DNA of 64,000 bases. Source: Acetatifactor sp. (lineage in GTDB: Bacteria > Bacillota > Clostridia > Lachnospirales > Lachnospiraceae). The stretch covers positions 1-64,000 of the forward strand of contig JAFLRM010000009.1 of assembly GCA_022511465.1 (NCBI GenBank). The letters are read 5' to 3'. The position numbers were made by a program, and so were the translations under genes. Below the pieces are notes generated by a model that did not search any database, was not told where the DNA came from, and saw only the letters and a program-made list of their open reading frames with translations. Below, one piece after another: positions 57,401-64,000 of the stretch (position 1 is its first letter; each line of letters begins with the position of its first letter).

Positions 57401-60400
57401 ATGGAATTCACGCAAAAATATGCAACCTTAGGTATCGATATCGGTTCCACTACGGTCAAGATTGCTATTTTGGATGAAGCGCATACTATTTTGTTTTCTG
57501 ATTATAGGCGCCACTATGCCAACATTCGGGAGACTCTTGCCTCCCTTCTTAAGGACGCGTATGAAAAGCTTGGGAACCTGACACTATGCCCTATGATCAC
57601 CGGTTCCGGCGGCCTGGCGCTGGCTGATCATCTGAAGGTTCCTTTCACACAGGAGGTGATCGCAGTTGCCACCTCCCTTCAGGAGCTTGCTCCCAAGACG
57701 GATGTTGCCATCGAGCTGGGCGGCGAGGACGCCAAGATCATCTACTTTGAGGGCGGCAACGTAGAGCAGAGAATGAACGGTATCTGTGCCGGCGGCACAG
57801 GTTCCTTTATCGACCAGATGGCGTCTCTTCTTCAGACGGATGCTTCCGGTCTGAACGAATATGCCAAAGAGTACCAGTCCCTGTACTCCATCGCCGCACG
57901 TTGCGGTGTATTTGCCAAGACGGACATTCAGCCTCTGATCAATGAGGGCGCCACCAAGGAAGACTTGGCGGCTTCCATCTTTCAGGCGGTGGTAAACCAA
58001 ACTATCAGCGGTCTTGCCTGCGGTAAACCGATCCGCGGCCACGTAGCTTTTCTGGGTGGTCCTTTGCACTTTCTGTCCGAGCTGAAGGCGGCCTTTATCC
58101 GCACTCTGAATCTGGACGAGGAGCATATCATCGACACGGATAATTCCCACCTTTTTGCCGCCATCGGCTCCGCGCTGAACGCCAAAAAAGAGACTTCCTA
58201 CACTATGGAGGAGATGGTAAACAAGCTCTCCTCCGATATAAAGATGGAGTTTGAGGTAGAACGCATGGAACCCCTATTTGCGGACGATGAAGCATATCGG
58301 GAATTCTGTACCCGCCACAGCAAGCACCACGTGGGCACAGGTGACCTGACTGCTTATCAGGGCAACGCATTCTTGGGAATTGACGCCGGTTCCACCACCA
58401 CCAAGATCGCACTGGTGGGCGAGGATGGCTCCCTGCTCTATTCTTTCTACAGTAACAACGACGGCAGTCCCCTAAAGACCGCCATTCGCTCCATAAAGGA
58501 AATCTACTCCCTCCTTCCGGAGGGAGTGAAGATCGTCCGTTCCTGCTCCACCGGCTACGGAGAAGCTCTGTTAAAGGCTGCTTTCCTGCTGGATGACGGC
58601 GAGGTGGAAACTGTGGCACACTACTATGCCGCCGCTTTCTTCAATCCGGATGTGGATTGCATTTTGGATATCGGCGGACAGGACATGAAATGTATCAAGA
58701 TCAAAAACCAGACGGTGGACAGCGTCCAGTTGAACGAAGCCTGCTCCTCCGGCTGTGGTTCCTTTATCGAAACTTTCGCAAGGTCCTTGAATTATTCCGT
58801 TCATGACTTTGCGGATGAGGCACTCTTTGCCAAGCACCCCATTGACTTGGGCACCCGCTGCACCGTGTTTATGAACTCCAAGGTAAAGCAAGCCCAGAAG
58901 GAGGGCGCGTCCGTGGCGGATATCTCCGCGGGACTTGCCTACTCTGTCATCAAGAATGCTCTCTTCAAGGTGATCAAGGTGTCCGACGCCTCGGAGCTGG
59001 GCAAAAATATCGTGGTTCAGGGCGGTACATTTTATAATGATGCGGTTCTTCGAAGCTTTGAGAAGATCGCAAACTGCGAGGCCATCCGCCCCGACATCGC
59101 CGGCATCATGGGAGCTTTCGGCGCAGCTTTGATCGCAAGAGAACGCTACGAGGAGGACTACGAGACCACCATGCTGACATTCGACCAGATCTGCGAGCTT
59201 AAGTTCGAGACCAGTATGGCAAAGTGCAGAGGCTGCACCAACAGCTGTCGTCTGACCATCAACAAGTTTTCCGGCGGCCGTCAGTTTATCTCCGGAAACC
59301 GCTGCGAGCGAGGCATCGGCGGACAGAAAAATGCAAACAATGTGCCCAACCTTTTTGAATATAAACTAAAAAGACTTTTTTCCTATGAGGCTCTGGCACC
59401 GGATCAGGCTCCCAGAGGCACGGTGGGAATCCCAAGAGTTCTGAACATGTATGAGGATTATCCCTTCTGGCACGTCTTTTTCACCCAGTTGGGCTACCGC
59501 GTGGTGCTCTCACCCAACTCCACCCGCAAGATCTACGAGCTGGGCATTGAGTCCATCCCCAGCGAATCCGAGTGCTATCCTGCCAAGCTGGCTCACGGCC
59601 ATGTGACCTGGCTGATCAGACAGGGTGTAGAGTTTATCTTCTACCCGGCCCTGTTCTACGAGCGCCATGAGGTGGAGGGTGCCAACAACCATTACAACTG
59701 CCCTATCGTGACCTCCTACTCGGAGAACATCAAAAATAATGTGGAAGAGATCAGTGACGGCCAGATCACTTTCCGCAATCCTTTCATGTCCTTCAGAGAC
59801 CTTGGCACCGTGACCGACGCGCTTACCAAGGAGTTTACGGAGATTCCTGCTTCTGAGATCGCCGAGGCATGCAGAAAGGGCTGGGAGGAACTTGCCAAGG
59901 CCAGAGATGATATGCGAAAGAAGGGTGATGAAGTTCTGAAATACCTGGAGGAGACCGGAAAACGCGGCATTGTGTTGGCAGGACGTCCCTACCATATCGA
60001 CCCGGAGATCAACCACGGCATCCCTGAGCTGATCACTTCCTACGATATTGCAGTGCTGACAGAGGACGCAGTCTCCCACTTGGGCGTTCCGGAGAGACCC
60101 CTGATCGTGTCTGACCAGTGGATGTATCACTCCCGCCTCTACGCGGCGGCAAGCTACGTAAAGACAGTGGACAATCTGGATCTGATCCAGTTAAATTCTT
60201 TCGGCTGCGGCCTGGACGCCGTGACCACAGACCAAGTCAGCGATATTTTGTCCGGCTCAGACAAGATCTATACCTGCCTAAAGATTGACGAAGTGAACAA
60301 TCTGGGCGCGGCCAGGATCCGTATCCGCTCTCTGCTCTCCGCACTCCGGGTGCGTGAAAAGATGGGCAAGCAGCGCACGATCCGTTCCGCTGCTATCGAG

Positions 60401-61648
60401 AAAAAGCCTTTTACGGAGGAGATGCGTGAGAACTATACAATCCTCTGTCCCCAGATGTCGCCTATCCATTTTGAGATCCTACAGCCTGCTTTCAACGCCT
60501 GCGGTTACAACTTTAAGGTACTGGACAACGACAATAAGCATTCCGTGGATGTGGGGCTGAAATATGTAAATAATGACGCATGTTATCCTTCTCTGCTGGC
60601 AGTGGGACAGATCATGGAAGCGCTGCTCTCCGGAAAGTATGACTTGAACAGAACTGCCATCATTATGACACAGACCGGCGGCGGATGCCGAGCCACCAAC
60701 TACGTGGGCTTTATCCGCAGAGCATTGGAAAAGGCTGATATGGCACAAATTCCGGTGATCTCCTTAAATTTAAACGGTATGGAGAAAAACCCGGGCTTTA
60801 AGCTGAACGCCAATCTGGGACTGCGGGCCGCTCTCGGCGCAGAGTTCGGCGATATCTTCATGCGCTGTGTGTACCGCATGCGCCCCTACGAGGCCGTGCC
60901 CGGCAGCGTGGACGCCATGCACGATAAATGGCGAAAGGAAGTCATCAAGTTTGTCACCGCAAATCACATTAAATTGTCCAAATTTAACAAGATGTGTCGT
61001 CAGATCATACAAGATTTTGACAACATTCCAACCCTTGATATTCAAAAACCCCGCGTTGGCATCGTAGGTGAGATCCTTGTAAAGTTTTCCCCTGCCGGAA
61101 ATAACCATCTGGTAGAACTTTTGGAGGCTGAAGGCGCAGAGCCCGTCGTTCCCGATCTGATCGACTTTTTGCTCTACTGCTTCTACAACCAGATTTACAA
61201 GGCAGAGCACTTCGGCACCAGCAAACGCGCCGCAAAGCTCTCCAAACTTGCGATCTGGGCCATTGAAAACCTGCTGCGAGGCGCGGCCACAAAGGAGTTT
61301 GAGTCGAGCAAACACTTTGATCCTCCCACCTCCATCTACAAGACCGTGTCCTACGCGGAACCCATCGTATCCATTGGCAATCAGACCGGTGAGGGATGGT
61401 TTTTGACCGGCGAGATGGTGGAACTGATTCAGGAGGATGTACCTAACATTGTCTGTACACAGCCTTTCGGCTGTCTGCCCAACCATGTGGTGGGCAAGGG
61501 TGTGATCAAGGCGCTGCGGAAAGCTTACCCTGAGTCCAACGTCGTGGCCATCGACTATGACCCCGGTGCCAGCGAAGTAAATCAGTTAAACCGCATCAAG
61601 CTGATGCTTTCCACCGCACAGAAGAACCTGCTGAAAAAGGCACAATAA
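57401..61648 (+). CDS. Giant 2-hydroxyacyl-CoA dehydratase activase-like protein (tandem BadF/BcrA ASKHA domains + DUF2229/dehydratase-like domains)
   Basis: Two ASKHA domains ([19 protein letters not shown] and [19 protein letters not shown]), [11 protein letters not shown] and [14 protein letters not shown], then [33 protein letters not shown] and dehydratase-like C-terminal region. Confidence 0.93.
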   Translation: MEFTQKYATLGIDIGSTTVKIAILDEAHTILFSDYRRHYANIRETLASLLKDAYEKLGNLTLCPMITGSGGLALADHLKVPFTQEVIAVATSLQELAPKTDVAIELGGEDAKIIYFEGGNVEQRMNGICAGGTGSFIDQMASLLQTDASGLNEYAKEYQSLYSIAARCGVFAKTDIQPLINEGATKEDLAASIFQAVVNQTISGLACGKPIRGHVAFLGGPLHFLSELKAAFIRTLNLDEEHIIDTDNSHLFAAIGSALNAKKETSYTMEEMVNKLSSDIKMEFEVERMEPLFADDEAYREFCTRHSKHHVGTGDLTAYQGNAFLGIDAGSTTTKIALVGEDGSLLYSFYSNNDGSPLKTAIRSIKEIYSLLPEGVKIVRSCSTGYGEALLKAAFLLDDGEVETVAHYYAAAFFNPDVDCILDIGGQDMKCIKIKNQTVDSVQLNEACSSGCGSFIETFARSLNYSVHDFADEALFAKHPIDLGTRCTVFMNSKVKQAQKEGASVADISAGLAYSVIKNALFKVIKVSDASELGKNIVVQGGTFYNDAVLRSFEKIANCEAIRPDIAGIMGAFGAALIARERYEEDYETTMLTFDQICELKFETSMAKCRGCTNSCRLTINKFSGGRQFISGNRCERGIGGQKNANNVPNLFEYKLKRLFSYEALAPDQAPRGTVGIPRVLNMYEDYPFWHVFFTQLGYRVVLSPNSTRKIYELGIESIPSESECYPAKLAHGHVTWLIRQGVEFIFYPALFYERHEVEGANNHYNCPIVTSYSENIKNNVEEISDGQITFRNPFMSFRDLGTVTDALTKEFTEIPASEIAEACRKGWEELAKARDDMRKKGDEVLKYLEETGKRGIVLAGRPYHIDPEINHGIPELITSYDIAVLTEDAVSHLGVPERPLIVSDQWMYHSRLYAAASYVKTVDNLDLIQLNSFGCGLDAVTTDQVSDILSGSDKIYTCLKIDEVNNLGAARIRIRSLLSALRVREKMGKQRTIRSAAIEKKPFTEEMRENYTILCPQMSPIHFEILQPAFNACGYNFKVLDNDNKHSVDVGLKYVNNDACYPSLLAVGQIMEALLSGKYDLNRTAIIMTQTGGGCRATNYVGFIRRALEKADMAQIPVISLNLNGMEKNPGFKLNANLGLRAALGAEFGDIFMRCVYRMRPYEAVPGSVDAMHDKWRKEVIKFVTANHIKLSKFNKMCRQIIQDFDNIPTLDIQKPRVGIVGEILVKFSPAGNNHLVELLEAEGAEPVVPDLIDFLLYCFYNQIYKAEHFGTSKRAAKLSKLAIWAIENLLRGAATKEFESSKHFDPPTSIYKTVSYAEPIVSIGNQTGEGWFLTGEMVELIQEDVPNIVCTQPFGCLPNHVVGKGVIKALRKAYPESNVVAIDYDPGASEVNQLNRIKLMLSTAQKNLLKKAQ

Positions 61649-61676
61649 GATGTTATAGAAAGCAACAAAAGGCAAT

Positions 61677-61715
61677 AAAAAGCGGGTGCCGCCAAAAGCG
61701 ACACCCGTTATTTTA
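61677..61715. terminator. Bidirectional intrinsic terminator
   Basis: aaaaagcgggtgccgccaaaagcgacacccgttatttta between convergent genes. Confidence 0.75.
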
Positions 61716-61717
61716 CT

Positions 61718-61957
61718 TTAGGAAGCATTTTCTGCACGGTTTTCGATGTACTGTTGCAGCATCTCCACAACTTCCTCCGGTTCAAGCCCCGCATCCTCGA
61801 TCAGGTCGCTGACAGCTTCCAGCTCCTTGCGCCGCTTCTCCTCATAGAGCTCCGCAAGCTCTCTCTTCTCCGACTCCACACGGGTCATCAGCGCAGAGAT
61901 CAGCTCCTCCTTTGCCGTGATCTTCTCTTCTATGGTCTTTCTCTGTCCTCTCGCCAT
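61718..61957 (-). CDS. Small coiled-coil hypothetical protein
   Basis: 79-aa highly charged helical ORF MARGQRKTIEEKITAKEELISALMTRVESEKRELAELYEEKRRKELEAVSDLIEDAGLEPEEVVEMLQQYIENRAENAS; RBS AGGAGGTAAG upstream. Confidence 0.75.
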   Translation of the reverse strand: MARGQRKTIEEKITAKEELISALMTRVESEKRELAELYEEKRRKELEAVSDLIEDAGLEPEEVVEMLQQYIENRAENAS

Positions 61958-62085
61958 ATCTTCTTACCTCCTGTCCATCTTTTCTCTGATTTCAACAGCG
62001 CATATGACACTATTGTTTAATACAGTATATGGACAAGAATGGTAAAATATACCTGATCTTATAAATTTGTAAAAAAATATGTGTG

Positions 62086-62727
62086 TTAATCCAAGACTTC
62101 TATGCTCTCAATGATCGGCTGATATTCTGCCGGAACCGTGCCATTCATATCCACCACCACAGCATTTTCACAGATCTCATCCACAATCTCCATTCCCTCC
62201 GTCACATACCCAAAAACCGCATAGTCACCGTCCAACCGCACGGAATCCTGATGAACAATAAAAAACTGGCAACTTGCACTGTCCATAGATATACTTTTTC
62301 TCGCCATGGAGATCGCCCCTCTGGTGTGGGATAGGGGATTGCCTACTCCATTGTTGGAGAACTCGCCCTTGATCGTCTGTTCGGAGCCACCGGTCCCGTC
62401 TCCCAGAGGATCTCCCCCCTGCATCATAAATCCGTCCATAATGCGGTGAAAGGTAAGCCCGTCATAAAAACCGGATTGGGCAAGAGTGACAAAATTGGTT
62501 ACCGTGATGGGAGCATTGTCCGCATCCAGCTCTACGGAGACGGTTCCATAATCTTTAATATTGATATTCACGTGGTGCAGACCTGTCAGCAGTTCTTCCT
62601 CCGGCATTGTCTCCTCCTGCGTTGTATCTGTGTTGCTGTTACTCTCCTGTGGGTCACTGCCGCATCCTATCAGCAAAAATACGGTGACCATACACATCGC
62701 AAGCATTTTAATAACAATCGTTTTCAT
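62086..62727 (-). CDS. Cyclophilin-type peptidyl-prolyl isomerase lipoprotein
   Basis: Lipobox FLLIGCGSD; APITVTNFVTLAQSGFYDGLTFHRIMDGFMMQGGDPLGDGTGG...CQFFIVHQDSVRLDGDYAVFGYVTEGMEIVDEI. Confidence 0.95.
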   Translation of the reverse strand: MKTIVIKMLAMCMVTVFLLIGCGSDPQESNSNTDTTQEETMPEEELLTGLHHVNINIKDYGTVSVELDADNAPITVTNFVTLAQSGFYDGLTFHRIMDGFMMQGGDPLGDGTGGSEQTIKGEFSNNGVGNPLSHTRGAISMARKSISMDSASCQFFIVHQDSVRLDGDYAVFGYVTEGMEIVDEICENAVVVDMNGTVPAEYQPIIESIEVLD

Positions 62728-62738
62728 ATTTTCTCCTC

Positions 62739-63671
62739 CTAAATCCACATTGCAGCAGGTACCTCCCCCAAATCGTAGGGAGTCATTTGATATACGTAAT
62801 AATTCAGCCAGTTACTGTACAGATTGTTGCTGTGGGCACGCCACTGAAGAAGCGGCTTCTCGTCAGGGTTATCATCCGGATAATAATTGTAGGGAAGCTG
62901 GATTTGGAGGCCCTTGTCCAAATCTCTGTGGTATTCATTGTTTAATGTATACCTGTCATACTCCGGATGACCGGCCACAAAAATCTTCCGTCCTCCCTCC
63001 GCGATGGCCAGAAGTACCCCAGCCACCGGTGACTCCGCAAGCACCATCAGTTCCTTACAGGCATGAATCTCCTCCGCGGGTGTCTCCGTGTGCCGACTGT
63101 GGGGAGCTAGGAAAATATCGTCAAATCCCCTCACAAGGGGGATCTTACGATTGGAAACCCGATGCTCATAGACACCAAAAAGCTTCTGTGAGAGCTTCCT
63201 CTTATTGATCCCATAATAATGGTAGAAGCCCGCCTGGGCTGCCCAGCAGATATGTAGTGTGGACGTCACATGGGTCTGCGCCCAATCTAAAATTTCACAG
63301 GTTTCCTCCCAGTAATCCACCTCCTCAAAGGAAATGTCCTCCACCGGCGCACCGGTGATGATCATGCCGTCATACTTATTGTTCTTCACCTCGTCGAAGG
63401 TGGTATAAAACTTGTTCAGATGGCTGGCCGGCGTATTCAGAGACACATGACTTTTCGCATTCATAAAGGTTACGTCTATTTGAAGAGGAGTGTTGGACAA
63501 TGCGCGCAGAAGCTGCAGTTCCGTATCCTGCTTTAAGGGCATATTGTTCAGGATCAGCACTTGAAGAGGACGGATATCCTGATGCATTGCTCGATATTCG
63601 TCCATGACAAAGATATTTTCATTCTCCAGAATTTCTCTTGCGGGCAGATCCCTCTGTATTCTGATGGGCAT
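62739..63671 (-). CDS. metA: Homoserine O-acyltransferase (MetA family)
   Basis: MPIRIQRDLPAREILENENIFVMDEYRAMHQDIRPLQVLILNNMPLKQDTELQLLRALSNTPLQI; THVTSTLHICWAAQAGFYHYYGI; FVAGHPEYDRYTL. Confidence 0.96.
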   Translation of the reverse strand: MPIRIQRDLPAREILENENIFVMDEYRAMHQDIRPLQVLILNNMPLKQDTELQLLRALSNTPLQIDVTFMNAKSHVSLNTPASHLNKFYTTFDEVKNNKYDGMIITGAPVEDISFEEVDYWEETCEILDWAQTHVTSTLHICWAAQAGFYHYYGINKRKLSQKLFGVYEHRVSNRKIPLVRGFDDIFLAPHSRHTETPAEEIHACKELMVLAESPVAGVLLAIAEGGRKIFVAGHPEYDRYTLNNEYHRDLDKGLQIQLPYNYYPDDNPDEKPLLQWRAHSNNLYSNWLNYYVYQMTPYDLGEVPAAMWI

Positions 63672-63682
63672 GTTGATTCCTC

Positions 63683-64000
63683 CTACATATACTTCTGTAA
63701 AAATTCATCCTCCGTGAGCACCGGCACCTGAAGCTCCTTGGCCTTCTTGTTCTTGGCAGAACCCGATGTGCTGTCATTGTTGATCAGACAGGTGGTCTTG
63801 CCAGTGACGCTCCCTGTAACCTTGCCGCCCCGCTTCTCGATCTCCTCTTTGAGTTCACTGCGGCTGCCGTAGTGATCGAGGCTGCCTGTGATGACAAATA
63901 CAAGTCCCGACAGGGTCTGGCTGTCCGCGTCAAACTGAGGTGTCTCTATGATAAGCTCCGGCAGAAGCCGACCCAGCTTAGCCAGATTATCCGCATCCTG
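63683..64000 (-). CDS. ligA: NAD-dependent DNA ligase, C-terminal BRCT region, truncated by window edge
   Basis: Reverse translation ...SGLVFVITGSLDHYGSRSELKEEIEKRGGKVTGSVTGKTTCLINNDSTSGSAKNKKAKELQVPVLTEDEFLQKYM*, BRCT domain typical of LigA. Confidence 0.9.
   Translation of the reverse strand, partial: QDADNLAKLGRLLPELIIETPQFDADSQTLSGLVFVITGSLDHYGSRSELKEEIEKRGGKVTGSVTGKTTCLINNDSTSGSAKNKKAKELQVPVLTEDEFLQKYM

Overview
A 64 kb window of what looks like ordinary core chromosome from an anaerobic Firmicute, most likely Clostridia/Lachnospiraceae (inferred from gene content, gene order and protein style; no 16S is present). Most genes are on the minus strand. Recognisable blocks: pckA (partial), aminopeptidase P, deoC, thrC; a complete Rnf operon (rnfCDGEAB); cmk-ispH-rpsA; a sodium-pump decarboxylase operon containing both an MmdA-type and an OadA/PycB-type carboxyltransferase; scpAB flanked by two D-Ala-D-Ala carboxypeptidases; rpsU, alaS, an Hsp70/J-TPR pair, glyQS, recO, era, an M16C peptidase, a giant CoA-dehydratase-activase-like protein, metA and the 3' end of ligA. 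I found no rRNA, tRNA, CRISPR array, prophage or intact transposon. The items most worth a second look are: (1) a stand-alone AP2-HNH-AP2 protein whose HNH motif seems to have lost its catalytic His; (2) a ~260 bp imperfect palindrome/structured leader between oadA and a BspA-like lipoprotein gene; (3) a three-gene block with a sigma-like protein lacking regions 2.3/2.4 and 4, next to a pseudo-rhomboid with a C-terminal Cys/His zinc-finger-like tail; (4) an HscC-like Hsp70 paired with a giant TPR protein whose J-like domain has NPE instead of HPD; (5) a terminator-like 20-bp stem occluding a dac translation start; (6) an unannotated YqzL-like small ORF overlapping recO. All family calls come from motif recognition by eye; no database search was run.
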